Below, one piece after another: positions 11,633-21,406 of a stretch of 64,000 nt of DNA. Below the pieces are notes generated by a model, which was not told the DNA's origin, did no database searches, and was given only the letters and a program-made list of their open reading frames with translations. Made by a program: the position numbers and the translations under genes. The first letter of the stretch is position 1. The number at the start of each line of letters is the position of its first letter. The stretch spans positions 310,001-374,000 of the forward strand of contig JAAMXY010000040.1 of the NCBI GenBank assembly GCA_019677205.1, in the 5' to 3' direction. The DNA comes from Pinguiococcus pyrenoidosus. Lineage: Eukaryota > Sar > Pinguiophyceae > Pinguiochrysidales > Pinguiochrysidaceae.

Positions 11633-13858
11633 ATGGACACGGAACGGGTCGTCGGTGCGGCGTTCTTGGTGGACGACGTGCGCTTCGGGCGGCAGCTGGT
11701 TCTGAGGTATCCAGGCAGCTCCGCCTCTCTCCTCGCGGGCAGGAGGAAGGCCCATGACCTGTCGGAGCGCGTATGGCGTCAGCAGCCGTCGCTGCGGCGC
11801 GGACTTGAGAAGTTTCTGGCGTTTTCTCCCAAGGCCCTCGCGAACTTCCTGCGCCCGAAGACCCAGATCTGCGGAAAGATCCTGCGGATCCGAGTTGGGG
11901 GCCTCAGCTTCGTGAGCCTGCCGACCATGCTGCCGCCCGGGGATGCCGGGGGAGACCTGGTCTTCGTGAGTCTCGTGCTGGTGTTCAGCCAGGCGCTGGA
12001 AGGCGACGCCAGAGAGATCCGCAGGCCGACTGACACTGAAGTCGCGGAAGAAGTGCTCACGAAGCTCACGGACGAATGGCTTGCTCGCGAGGCCGCGGAT
12101 GGGTACTTGTCTCGAGAAGTTCGGAAGCTGCAGGCGCTTCGGGAGAAGTTTCGCCAAGGGGGCTTCAACTACGTGGTGCAGAATCCGGACTCCCGCACGG
12201 AGGAACTGCCGCCCCCGGCGCCCATGCTGCGGCAGCTTCGAGGGCGCCACTCGGTCAACAGCGTCGCCTCCTCCAGAGAGTCCGGTTTCGACGGGGACCA
12301 GGAGTCGTCCTTCAGATCGCATTTTACGGACGTGAGAATGGCAAGCTCCTCTCGGGATACGGTCGACGAGACCGAGTCGTGGGGCTCGAGGGAAGCGTCC
12401 CGCAGCGGCGCGGCGCGAAGCGAGGCCAATGCTGGCGTTCCTGAGGGGAAGCGGGACGGCGGCGCCACCCATGGGGAGTTGGATGGACCGGGGAGTGCGT
12501 CGGACCCCGCTGATGCGTCCATGCAAGATCTGCTGGATCTGATGATGGAGAGAAGCACCTTCGCCAACGAGATCCGCGTGGCCTTCCACGGCATCTTCGA
12601 TGGACGCTGTCCCTTTCAGATCTTTGTGGACGGGGTGCACGAGATCTGCATCTGTGATGCGTTCATCCCCGTGGACGATAGCCTCTTTCCGTCCCTCGCG
12701 CAAGGCGAAGGAAGCTCGCATCCGTGGCTAGCGGACGAGGAGGAGGACTTGTCCGACGTGGCTTCCCTGGGTCTTGGCTCAGTTCGTTCTCTGGACCAAT
12801 CGGGCGGAGGCGTCCTTGGGCTGCGGCCGTTTCAGTCCATTCTGCTGCTCGACCCTGACGAAGTGGCCTCCAGGATTCCCTCCGACGCGCCGGAGCTCCT
12901 TCGAGAAGTCGTTGAGCGCCAGGCGACACCGGTCGCGAGCTTCGGTCTCCTTGCCCAGGAGCTGCGGGTGCCCCTGAGCCGCATCTACAGTGTCGCCGAA
13001 CATCTCGTCCACTGGGGCGAAGCGCGGATCGTGAATACGTTGACGTTAGACACGTGCTTCTGCATCGGTCCGGAAGTGCCCGTGCGGGAGGGCATCTTCG
13101 CTAGGGGCGGTGACATGGATCAACGCTTCAAGTGTCAGTTCCCGGATCCGTCGGAAACGTTGCTTGGCATGCTCGCTTGCTTCCAACCTGGAGCAAGCCT
13201 TCGGAAGATCATCAAAGGCGACGAGGCACATCGCGCAGATTCCATGGAGCCGGGCGAAGCGACCATGGAGAAGGGCGTGAGGGGAGGAACGTACGATGAA
13301 GCCTTCGCCTACGCAATCTGGGGCCTGCGGCAAAGGATTCTTGTTCAGTTGAAGCAGTACGTGGTGCTCGCACCGAAGTTTCGGGAGGCTCTGTGGGACA
13401 AGGAGGAGGCGGAGCAGAGAAACGCGATCCGTCCGAAGGAGCTGCTGGTACCGCCCACCCCAGGAGCCTCAGTTGACGATCCCATGCTTGATTGGGGGCA
13501 GTTCAACTCTGTCAGTTCCGACATGTCCATGATCACTCTTGCCAATGCTGACGAGGTCCCGTCCAGCCTCGCCGTTCAGGACGCGGCCCGGACGAATGGC
13601 GGGTTCTCAGAGGTGCAGCGATTCTACGCCATGAAGATGCTGGACGACGCTCTGGAGCTCGTACCCGGAAACGCCTTGGCGGAGAGATCTCTTTCCTTGC
13701 CCAAGAAGTGCGTATCCCGTCTCATGGACGCGGATGAGGCGTCACAGGGGCGACTCTTCGTGGATGAATTGTGCTACGAGCTGGACGTGGACACATACGA
13801 CGTAATTCACGTTTGTGAGAAACTACCCGACGTGTTCGGGCTTGTTGTCATGCGGTGA
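11633..13858 (+). CDS. NPRL3-like GATOR1 subunit
   Basis: GATOR1 is a GTPase-activating complex acting on Rag GTPases to damp TORC1 when amino acids are scarce. This single-exon gene encodes 741 aa. The ATG at 11633 was chosen because the protein then starts like NPRL3: VGAAFLVDDVRFGRQLVLRY corresponds to the longin-domain start ending in LLFRYP. Further matches are ICGKILRIRVGGLSFVSLPT, the second roadblock-like strand with VFVSLVLVFSQAL, and the AEHLVHWGEARIVNTLTLDT winged-helix region. A long acidic, Ser-rich insertion fills about residues 190-330. The gene is larger than human NPRL3 (569 aa). Assignment rests on motif order and spacing, not a computed alignment. Confidence 0.8.
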   Translation: MDTERVVGAAFLVDDVRFGRQLVLRYPGSSASLLAGRRKAHDLSERVWRQQPSLRRGLEKFLAFSPKALANFLRPKTQICGKILRIRVGGLSFVSLPTMLPPGDAGGDLVFVSLVLVFSQALEGDAREIRRPTDTEVAEEVLTKLTDEWLAREAADGYLSREVRKLQALREKFRQGGFNYVVQNPDSRTEELPPPAPMLRQLRGRHSVNSVASSRESGFDGDQESSFRSHFTDVRMASSSRDTVDETESWGSREASRSGAARSEANAGVPEGKRDGGATHGELDGPGSASDPADASMQDLLDLMMERSTFANEIRVAFHGIFDGRCPFQIFVDGVHEICICDAFIPVDDSLFPSLAQGEGSSHPWLADEEEDLSDVASLGLGSVRSLDQSGGGVLGLRPFQSILLLDPDEVASRIPSDAPELLREVVERQATPVASFGLLAQELRVPLSRIYSVAEHLVHWGEARIVNTLTLDTCFCIGPEVPVREGIFARGGDMDQRFKCQFPDPSETLLGMLACFQPGASLRKIIKGDEAHRADSMEPGEATMEKGVRGGTYDEAFAYAIWGLRQRILVQLKQYVVLAPKFREALWDKEEAEQRNAIRPKELLVPPTPGASVDDPMLDWGQFNSVSSDMSMITLANADEVPSSLAVQDAARTNGGFSEVQRFYAMKMLDDALELVPGNALAERSLSLPKKCVSRLMDADEASQGRLFVDELCYELDVDTYDVIHVCEKLPDVFGLVVMR

Positions 13859-14022
13859 GCTGAGCCAGCCTTTCCGAAGGTTAGCAGGAAGCGGACTTGG
13901 TCCAGGACGGCGACGGCGCAAGGAACCGATCTACCAGTTTGTCCAGCTGCTGCATATGATGGCCCATCCAGGCAGTGCTCCATCAGGTCGCTTCAAAATT
14001 GTGGTAGAGGGGCGCTATCGTG

Positions 14023-14892
14023 CTATGGATTTGCTTGCTTCCAGGACGGCTCTTGTCTCCTGGATTGAAAGAAGGCCTTGACCATCTGGGAGCACTCGCC
14101 TGCCATGAGTCCGCCGACGACTTCTACGCGGTGGAAGGGATGCTGCAGGCCTTCCTGGGCCTCTTGGAGGTCGATTCGGGAGCCGAGGGCGCCTTGGCAC
14201 GTTCGTCGGATAAGCCACGACACATATGCGCTTCGGAGCGAGCGGGAGGCGCCACCCTACCTAGTCGGTCGTTGCGGCAGCCGTAGACCACGGCTCGCAA
14301 GCGGAATTGCTGCGCGGCGGCGAGACACATGACGCACGGCTCCATCGTGACGTACAGATCGCAGCCGTGGAGGCGCCAATTGCCGAGCTGCGGATAAGAT
14401 CGCAAAAGGATCAGCATCGGCGCTGCGTCTCGGGGTCGGCTCTCGCATGCTGCCGCTTCGAAAAAGCTTCAGAGAGTCGACAGAATCCATCCTTCTTCCC
14501 TTCCAAGCACTCAGAGCATTCGCTGCTGGGGAGTCCCCAGAACGTCAAGGGGAGCAGAGCGAACGCACCTGCTTCGCCGCGGCGCGCATTGCGGCTATCT
14601 CCGCGTGCGCGGACGCGTCTCTCTCCTGCTCCACCTGGTTCCTCCCCACCCCGATCACACGGCCGTCGGGCCCGAGGACCACGGCTCCGATGGGCACCTC
14701 CCCCTTGCTAAAGGCCTTCGTTGCGTGCGCCAGGGCCAGTTTCATCGCAAAACGCTTGTCCAGCAGCTCGCTTGTGACAGATGGATCCAGCGTTGCGCGT
14801 AAAGAGAGGCGCCGGAACGCCGCCCGCGCGCACACGGGCGCGTGCTGTAGCATGAAGAGAGACAGGCCCATGAGAACGAGGGCACGGGCCAT
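14023..14892 (-). CDS. Plastid-targeted tRNA adenosine deaminase (TadA-like)
   Basis: TadA converts A34 of tRNA-Arg(ACG) to inosine; this copy is predicted to act in the plastid. Exons: 14892-14569, 14387-14261 and 14192-14023, phases closing, 206 aa. Residues 1-24 form a signal peptide (MARALVLMGLSLFM) followed by ARAAFRR, a bipartite presequence with Phe near the cleavage site. The catalytic deaminase shows GEVPIGAVVLGPDGRVIGVG, the zinc and catalytic site HAEIAAMR, then TMEPCVMCLAAA (PCxxC). The C-terminal part HPFHRVEVVGGLMAGECSQM and FFQSRRQE matches the bacterial TadA end. Cytosolic eukaryotes use ADAT2/3, so a bacterial-type TadA fits an organelle origin. Confidence 0.92.
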
Positions 14893-15549
14893 GGCGAAGG
14901 CGTCAAGATCGGCCAAAAGAGGCGAAAGGCAAAGTCTGGCCTCGGACTTCACTCGTGAGCGTCTGTCACAACCCTGTTCGTTCTCCAAAGCTTCTTTCCA
15001 TCTCTCACCCAAAAGCGTCAAAAGCGTTGATTTGAACGACGATTTGAACGATTGCTCTCTTTCTCATAAACAACATCCCCGGATCATCGCCTGCTCGTGG
15101 CTCTTTCGTGCTTTCTCTGGACCGACTTTCTGGACGAGAATACTTCGTTCTCCCATCCATGGGTTGTTGCAGAACGTCCAACGTCCGCTCGAAGAATCTG
15201 AAGGCACCGTGCTGTCAAAGCCTGATCGACGAGGGAGGGAAGATTCGTGGCCAACTTCAGGAGGCTTCTCGAGCTTCTGCATTCGCTTTTGCATTCGCTT
15301 TTGCATTCGCTTTTGCATTCGCTTCTGCATTCGCTTCTGCAAGAGGATGAGATTGAGCATGAGCTTTTGCCATCGGTATCACCGAGGGTCAAAGCGGTGA
15401 CAGCATGTATGGGCAAGTCATCGAGAGAGCAGTAGGACACAATCAATCCTCGTCGACGTGCCTCAACCACAGCACCTCTGTGTTACGCTTTCTACCAATC
15501 AATACCCATGCGATGTCGTGACTTCCATCAAGTTTGACGTTGCTTATAC
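14893..15549. other. Intergenic with tandem repeat
   Basis: This lies upstream of TadA and at the 3' end of the 7TM-RGS gene. A possible alternative last exon of the RGS gene is discussed in that entry. Otherwise it holds only the 12-bp repeat. Confidence 0.4.
15275..15341. repeat. 12-bp tandem repeat (TGCATTCGCTTT)n
   Basis: About five and a half copies of a 12-bp unit, with C/T variation in the last copies. A multiple of three keeps frames open through it and creates artificial FAFAFA or SECK-like peptides, which I do not believe. Confidence 0.95.
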
Positions 15550-17970
15550 TCACACCATATTCTCGGCTTCTTCAAGCTTCTCTGATTCCTGCCGGGACAG
15601 CGAGTCATCCCCGGGAGAGTCGACGGAGCTTCGGAAGCTCTCATCAATCCGTTCCAGCACCGTCCTGCCCATCTCGGCCTCCTCCACGTGGGGATCATGG
15701 GCCGCGGGGGGCAGTGCCGGGTCTGACTCCGCAGGCGCCTCGGGCTCGGCGGCTGCGGGCTCACCGGAGAGATTCAGGAAGGGGACCCAGCTCATCGAGG
15801 ATCGTGGCCTCGACTCCGCCGGCTCGCTGTCTCTCTTGGCCGACTGCTCGCCGGCCGGCTTCGGCGGCACCACGGGGTCCGAGCCGGCCCTCGCGCGGCG
15901 TTGGTCCATGCTGGCGACGATGGCGATGAAATCTGCGGAGGTCCGAAGCTCGTCCGCCAGGTTCTGGAACAGGAGGTCCTTCATCTCATTAAAGGCATCG
16001 TCGAAGATGCAGCATCTCTTTCTATATGACGTGGCCATGAAGCCGTCCAGCGAAGCCACACTCTCTCGGATCTTATTTTTGGTGCGGATGGACAGGTTGA
16101 CTTCCTCCTCGGTGCCTTCGTCCAGGAACGTCCGGATGATGGCCGTGCAGGAGTCGTACTGCGACTTGGCATCCGTGAAGGTGGACGTCTTGTACAGGCG
16201 CGCGGCCTGGCAGAAGCGGACGAGCTCCGTGCACCTCCTCTTCTCGGCCACGTCCAGAAGGACCGAGAGGAGGGCGGTCGAGTCGAAGATGTCCTCCACC
16301 GAGATCACGACGGTGCTCTGCGGCTGCTGCATCGTGAAGAAGTTGCCCGTGGCCACCCGGCGATTGCCATCGAAGGTGATGCGAATGCAAGGGCCGCGCC
16401 CGGTCTCCATGCCCACCGACGTGCGGGGCGACTTCCTCAGGAGCTTCGGTGAGATATCGGAGTTGCGGGTCTCCACCGCCGCCTCGGTGTTGGCTGCATC
16501 CAGGACGAGCCTGCGGGCCGACGGAGTCATGTGCAGCGTGGAGAGGGATCGCCGAGCCCGGGTGCCGAAGGTCCAGCTCTGGTACATGTCTTGGGTGCCG
16601 ACGCTGCTCGGCGCATCGCTGGCGTCGTCGTTGATCGAAATCGGCTCGACGGGCTCCACCCGCTTCGGCTGCGCCTCTCTGTCTCCTTCCACCGGGTTGA
16701 AAAGCTTCGAGAGCTGACTGCTCAGGGCGCGGAGGGGCCTCCCCACGGGGGCCGACTCGGCTGCCCCCCCGGACGGCGTCGCACCCTTGGGCTTGCTGGC
16801 CTCGTCGTCCTTGTCGCCTGCCATGGGCTGGCCAGGCACGCTCTGCGGTCGCCGCTGCAGGGTGACCATGGGCGGGTTGCCGTCCGGCGCGTGGGAGAGG
16901 CGGTCCGACTTCTTGCCGTGCTGCTCGGTGTGCTTTTCGGTCCGTTCGGAGGGATCGGCCTTCTCCTCCTCCTCCAAGGTACGGGCCATTTCTTCGCTGG
17001 ACAGCACACTGTCCAGCGACTTTCCGTAGCCGGGGTTGGCGACGTCGAAGCTCTCCCGGTGCGGCGTGAAGCGGTAGTAGCCGATTTCCTCCGAGCCCGT
17101 GGTGGAGGCCGTGCCGCGGCGCGCGACGCCAAGGCAGCTGGTGGAGATGTTGTGCGTCCAGTCCGACGAGGCCTGACTGCTGTGCGTCTCTCCGGTCTCC
17201 ATGTCCGAGCCGCAGACCGCCACCTCGCCGGCGACCTTCCTCATCCTCCACAGCATCAGGGCTTTGGTGTATCGCATCCGCGGCGGGCCGAAGACCACCA
17301 CCTGGAACGTCATCATCAGCACCCAGAGCACGTGCAGTCCGCCGCTGTTGGCCTCCACGGACTGCCCGGTGCCCCGCAGCACCCCAAGGAGCACGAAGTA
17401 CAGACTGCCGAACACGAGCCAGGTGGCCGCCGCCAGGCGGAGCCTGACTTTTTCCTCCAGCGACACGCGACTGCCCACGACTCTCCACAGGAGCCCGGCC
17501 AGGGCCGCCACGCCGAGCAGTCCCAGCCAGAAGAAGTCGCCCACGTCGACCACGACGCAGTCGTGGGTCTCGGAGACGCCCAGCACGCGCAGCGCGATGC
17601 CCAGGAGCAGGCCGCCCAGCCCCGTGAGCAGGGACACCAGGAGGTAGGGCTTCTCGCTGGCCTCATCTTGGCCCTCTTGGCCCCTCTGGCGCAGATGCAA
17701 GGCGAGCAGGAAGGCGAGGAGGAAGCTGCGGGGCACTGCGAAGAAGCGCAGGCCCACAGACAGCACGGAGCACACGGCTTCCGGCAGCTCGGCGGCCGCC
17801 TTGAGCTCCAGCAGGGCAATGGCGAGGCTGGAGAAGCCCGCTGTGAGCACGACGAGCGAGCCCAGCTTGTCCGGCCTGCTCCACGGCCTCCACACCGCAT
17901 TGCAAGCGAGCTGCGTGGCCACGAGCGCCGCGCAGCTGGCGAAGGCCGCCCAGTGGAACAGCGTCTCCAT
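15550..17970 (-). CDS. Seven-transmembrane protein with C-terminal RGS domain
   Basis: Predicted plasma-membrane regulator that speeds GTP hydrolysis on G-alpha, with the topology of plant RGS1. 806 aa from the ATG at 17970; an upstream in-frame GTG is not needed. About seven hydrophobic segments occupy residues 1-240 (for example ETLFHWAAFASCAALVATQL, KPYLLVSLLTGLGGLLLGIA, HVLWVLMMTFQVVVFG). A 250-residue low-complexity cytosolic linker follows. The RGS domain is at about 560-690: SVEDIFDSTALLSVLLDVAE, RFCQAARLYK, AIIRTFLDEGTEEEVNLSIR and FDDAFNEMKDLLFQNL. The tail is acidic and Pro-rich. The frame ends at a TGA inside ATGGTGTGAGT, which could be a donor. A last exon at about 15444-15475 (VLWLRHVDED) is then possible. 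No ligand can be inferred. Confidence 0.8.
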   Translation of the reverse strand: METLFHWAAFASCAALVATQLACNAVWRPWSRPDKLGSLVVLTAGFSSLAIALLELKAAAELPEAVCSVLSVGLRFFAVPRSFLLAFLLALHLRQRGQEGQDEASEKPYLLVSLLTGLGGLLLGIALRVLGVSETHDCVVVDVGDFFWLGLLGVAALAGLLWRVVGSRVSLEEKVRLRLAAATWLVFGSLYFVLLGVLRGTGQSVEANSGGLHVLWVLMMTFQVVVFGPPRMRYTKALMLWRMRKVAGEVAVCGSDMETGETHSSQASSDWTHNISTSCLGVARRGTASTTGSEEIGYYRFTPHRESFDVANPGYGKSLDSVLSSEEMARTLEEEEKADPSERTEKHTEQHGKKSDRLSHAPDGNPPMVTLQRRPQSVPGQPMAGDKDDEASKPKGATPSGGAAESAPVGRPLRALSSQLSKLFNPVEGDREAQPKRVEPVEPISINDDASDAPSSVGTQDMYQSWTFGTRARRSLSTLHMTPSARRLVLDAANTEAAVETRNSDISPKLLRKSPRTSVGMETGRGPCIRITFDGNRRVATGNFFTMQQPQSTVVISVEDIFDSTALLSVLLDVAEKRRCTELVRFCQAARLYKTSTFTDAKSQYDSCTAIIRTFLDEGTEEEVNLSIRTKNKIRESVASLDGFMATSYRKRCCIFDDAFNEMKDLLFQNLADELRTSADFIAIVASMDQRRARAGSDPVVPPKPAGEQSAKRDSEPAESRPRSSMSWVPFLNLSGEPAAAEPEAPAESDPALPPAAHDPHVEEAEMGRTVLERIDESFRSSVDSPGDDSLSRQESEKLEEAENMV

Positions 17971-18924
17971 CGCAATCAGTCCCGCATCCACGGCGAACAC
18001 CGGTCTCTCGCCGCCCAACGCCGGCCCGGATCGCCTCGCACGCCGCGCCACTCGCTTCCGACTGCCTCTGAGAGGCGCCCCGAAGCCGGCGGCTGGCGTT
18101 GGCCGAGCTGCGGCAACGCTCCTCTCCGACTGCGGCGGAAGTATGCGGCGCCGCGATGCTTTGATCCAACGGAGCGACGGCTTCTGCGGCTGTGGGATAG
18201 GAGGATTCGGGAACGTGGCCGGTGGTTCGTCTTCCGAGCCGCGTTTTCAAAGTCAACAGGGTGTACTTGTGGACGTTCTGCGGTCCTCTTGGGGACCCTG
18301 TAGCACACCATCTGAGCGAAGCTTCGACCGATCCCGAGGGAATCCGGCCGATCGGGCCAATCATCGAGGCCGAAGAGGGGAGAATTGAGAATTGCGAGAA
18401 ACATGAAACACGGAATTCTTACCCTTTGGCCAATGGGGGGACAGTGGGTCTCCACCTTCGACATTAGTGCCACAACTCGAATCGTTGCCTGCGTCCAGCT
18501 CGCATTCGGTCTCGCCTCCTGCGCCAATGGTGGTCACGCCGCCCTTGATAGCTTCGGAACTCTTCCATGCGTTCGAAATGTGGTGTGCCAGCGTGCGTTT
18601 GTCTGCCGCATTGTGCGTGGGGTGTAAGCGTAACGGCACCACAATTTCCCTCTGTGTACCGTGCGGGTGGTTCGAAGGTGGTGACATGTGAGATTGTTAG
18701 TGTAGTGAGGTGGGTGAGATGGGTGAGATGGGTGAGATGTGTGAGATGTGTGAGAGAGGGTGAGATGTGTGAAATGTGTGAGAGAGGGTGGTGACATGTG
18801 AGATTGTTAGGAATCCCAAATCCCAAGTCCGTCCGGAACGGAGGCGTAAGTTATGAAGGTTTTTGGGGTTTCGGGCAGGGAGGGACGAGGGACGCAAAGG
18901 AGATGGGATGCAGGTAACTTCGTA
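17971..18924. other. Intergenic, RGS promoter side and DnaJ 3' side
   Basis: Nearly 1 kb between two minus-strand genes. The proximal half is GC-rich with no credible gene. The distal half has the GTGAGAT minisatellite. Confidence 0.45.
18678..18810. repeat. GTGAGATG-type minisatellite flanked by a 23-bp direct repeat
   Basis: Imperfect copies of GTGAGATGG/T and GTGAGAGAGG run between two identical copies of GTGGTGACATGTGAGATTGTTAG, at about 18679-18701 and 18787-18810. On the minus strand they read as TCTCACC runs. Confidence 0.9.
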
Positions 18925-20742
18925 TTACGCCTTGTCACCTCTGCAAGTTTTTCAGGAAGAACAACAACAACAAAGAAAGCATGAGCATGCGCCATGAGAT
19001 GGGAAGACCGCATCATGCGCACACAGACGACGCACCTCAAATCGGCTAGCTTGCGCAGGAGCTTCTTTTCGTCGTTGGAGAGCCGATTGGGGATTTCCAC
19101 CTAGGATCGAATACCGCGATTAGCCCGATCCGTCCGGTCCCAAAGCGGTTGGCCGGTGCCACTGTCCGCACTTCCATACCTTCACGAGCACGTAGTGATC
19201 GCCGCGGTCCTGCTCCCTTCCCAGAGCTGGAGCACCGCGGCCGCGGATGCGCAAGCGGGTGCCGGGCTGCGTTCCCGCCGGCACGTCAATGTCCACCTTT
19301 CCATCGACCGTGTCGACTCCAATCTGCCGTCCCAAAATGGCGTCGATGTAGCTGATTCTCTGGACGCTGCTAACGTCACGGCCGTCGCGCTCGAAGCGGG
19401 CGTCCGGCCGCACGTCCAGGTAGATGTACAGGTCGCCGGCGGGTCCACCTCGGCGACCGGCATCGCCCTCGCCCTTCACGCGCAGCTTGTTGCCAGGGCT
19501 AACGCCGCAGGGAATGTTCACCTTGACGCTCTTCGACTTCTCCTGCACCCCCTGGCCTCCGCAGGACGGGCAAGGTTCGGCGATGATCTCCCCACTGCCG
19601 CCGCACGCCGGGCAGAGGGTCTGCATCTGCATCGCTCCGAAGGGCGTCCGCGAGACTTGCGTGACCATCCCCGTGCCGCCGCAGGTCCCGCACGTCGTGG
19701 GACCGGAACCAGCCTTCGCGCCGCTTCCGCCGCACGTGTCGCACGTCTCCGTGTGCCGAATCTGCACGCTCTCTTCCCCTCCAAAGACCGCCGTCTGCAC
19801 CGATGTGTCGTGAGCACCGAGAGGTTCAGACGGAGAGTGAGAATGCCGCATCGCTTCGAAAAAGCCAGCGCCAGCGCCAGCGCCAGAGGTGCGGGGTGGA
19901 AGTAGCTCACCTTGAAGTCGACGGTGAGGTCGACGCGAAGGTCATCGCCGGCAATGGGACCATTGGCTGCCCTCCTGCGCCCGCCAGCTCCGCCGCCCAT
20001 GCCTCCTCCCACGTTGCCGCCAAAAAACGAGTCGAAGATGTCGCTCAGGTCCACATTGACGCCTCCTCCATAGCCACCGCCGCCTGAAGGGAAGTTGGCA
20101 GGGGTTTTCGTCGTCCAGCAGTCAGCCGGCTTCTGTAGCTGCCGCAGCGCACTTCGCCCTGGCGCTCCGTACCTTCGAAGGCCGCTTCTCCGAACTGATC
20201 GTATCGCGCTCGCTTCTCGGGATCACCTGCATCCGGTAGGAGGATTCCGCGTGAGAAATCTGAAAGCACGGGGGGTGAAGCGCAAGCTCGCGGAAAGCTT
20301 CGCGTACCAAGAATCTCGTAGGCTCGCTGGATTTTCTGGAACTGCTCGGTCGCCTCCGGTGAGTCATTTACGTCGGGATGGCATTCGCGCGCCTTCTTTC
20401 GAAACGCGCTCTGCACCCACAGCAAGCAAGGGAATCGCACCGGGAAGGGTTGAGAGACAGAGCGCAAACCTGGGGCTGAGAGCGCCCTACCTTGATCTCC
20501 CGGTCGTCCGCCGAGCGCGTCACCCCCAGGTCGGTGTAGTAGTCCATGCGCATCATCCGCGCAAACCTGTCCAGCACTTGCCACTTCAGCAGGGAAGCAC
20601 TCCGACGCCTCGCTGCGCGCTCATCGCACCTGCGGTTGCCAGCGACACTGGGCGTGTTGAACTTTTTGTGGACGAAAGCGTCGCTCAGGGCGAACAAAAG
20701 GAACAGAAGCGCCGCGGCGCCGCTGCGCACGAGCCGCTGCAT
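18925..20742 (-). CDS. Plastid-targeted type I DnaJ (Hsp40)
   Basis: J-protein co-chaperone of plastid Hsp70/DnaK. Seven exons: 20742-20491, 20410-20308, 20226-20173, 20083-19911, 19794-19180, 19100-19036 and 18940-18925; phases close, 425 aa. The last exon is only 16 nt (GDKA and stop). The start MQRLVRSGAAALLFLLFALS is followed by DAFVHKK: signal peptide plus Phe at the cleavage point. J domain: DYYTDLGVTRSADDREIK, then KKARECHPDVND with the HPD triad. A Gly-rich linker follows, then four zinc-binding repeats (CDTCGGSG, CGTCGGTG, CPACGGSG, CPSCGGQG), and a C-terminal substrate region with GDLYIYLDVRPDARFERDG and DIDVPAGTQPGTRLRIRGRG. It is a full-length DnaJ of bacterial type. Confidence 0.95.
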
Positions 20743-21406
20743 TGTAGAGAAGCCGGAGGCGCAACGACGTGGAAGTCTGGCGGCTGCCCAACGAAGCTGA
20801 CGGCGGAAAAGCTGCGCTGCGCAGCCTACGTGGAGTCGTCTTGAGCGACTTGAAACCTGAGGAGTGAGCTGTACTCCGGAAGCCCGCAAACGATGCGGGC
20901 TGGATTGGTGTCGCGCGCAGGATAGATGGGGGATCGTCGCGACACAACACCGGTCTCTTCCGGCGAATTCGAGAAACTCGACAGGCTGCCAACAAATTTC
21001 TATATTTTCAAATACGTATTTAATACGTAAAAAGTTACCATAACCGACTCGGATTGGTTGCTGGAGAGGCGATCTCCAACTCCTCCCGAAAATACGCGCA
21101 CGTAAGAGTGAAAGGTACCGTTGACTATGGGCTTCGCTGGCCAGTCGCGGAGGCGGAGCTGAGATCCAATGATGCCATCCTAGAGCGGTACATGGCCGAC
21201 GCTTTGACAGACGCCCAGAAGGCGGATCTTCCGACCGTTCGTTCTGCAGCGGAACAAAGATGTGCCCGTGTCTGTAGCATGGAATAGAATAGCTGTGGAA
21301 GGATGCTTGGTGGAGCCGTCCAGCGCCTCTTGGCAGCCGCGAAGCGCCTCGGAGTCTGTAGACAGGCCGGGGGGGGGGACGTAGCGCCCATTCCGCACTG
21401 CTGCCG
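20743..21406. promoter_or_regulatory. Head-to-head region DnaJ/OSCA with AT-rich patch
   Basis: Divergent promoter region between starts at 20742 and 21407. An AT-rich island at about 20998-21046 stands out in the GC-rich surroundings. A run of nine Gs occurs at 21371-21379. Confidence 0.55.

Noticed and set aside
11255-12721. 488-codon frame on the minus strand
   Set aside because: Shadow of NPRL3 in GC-rich sequence; Arg/His/Pro-rich with no domain.
15275-15341. Possible CRISPR-like array
   Set aside because: The 12-bp unit is strictly tandem with no spacers; it is a simple minisatellite.
16531-18303. 590-codon frame on the plus strand
   Set aside because: Antisense to the 7TM-RGS gene; composition is typical of reverse-strand artefacts.
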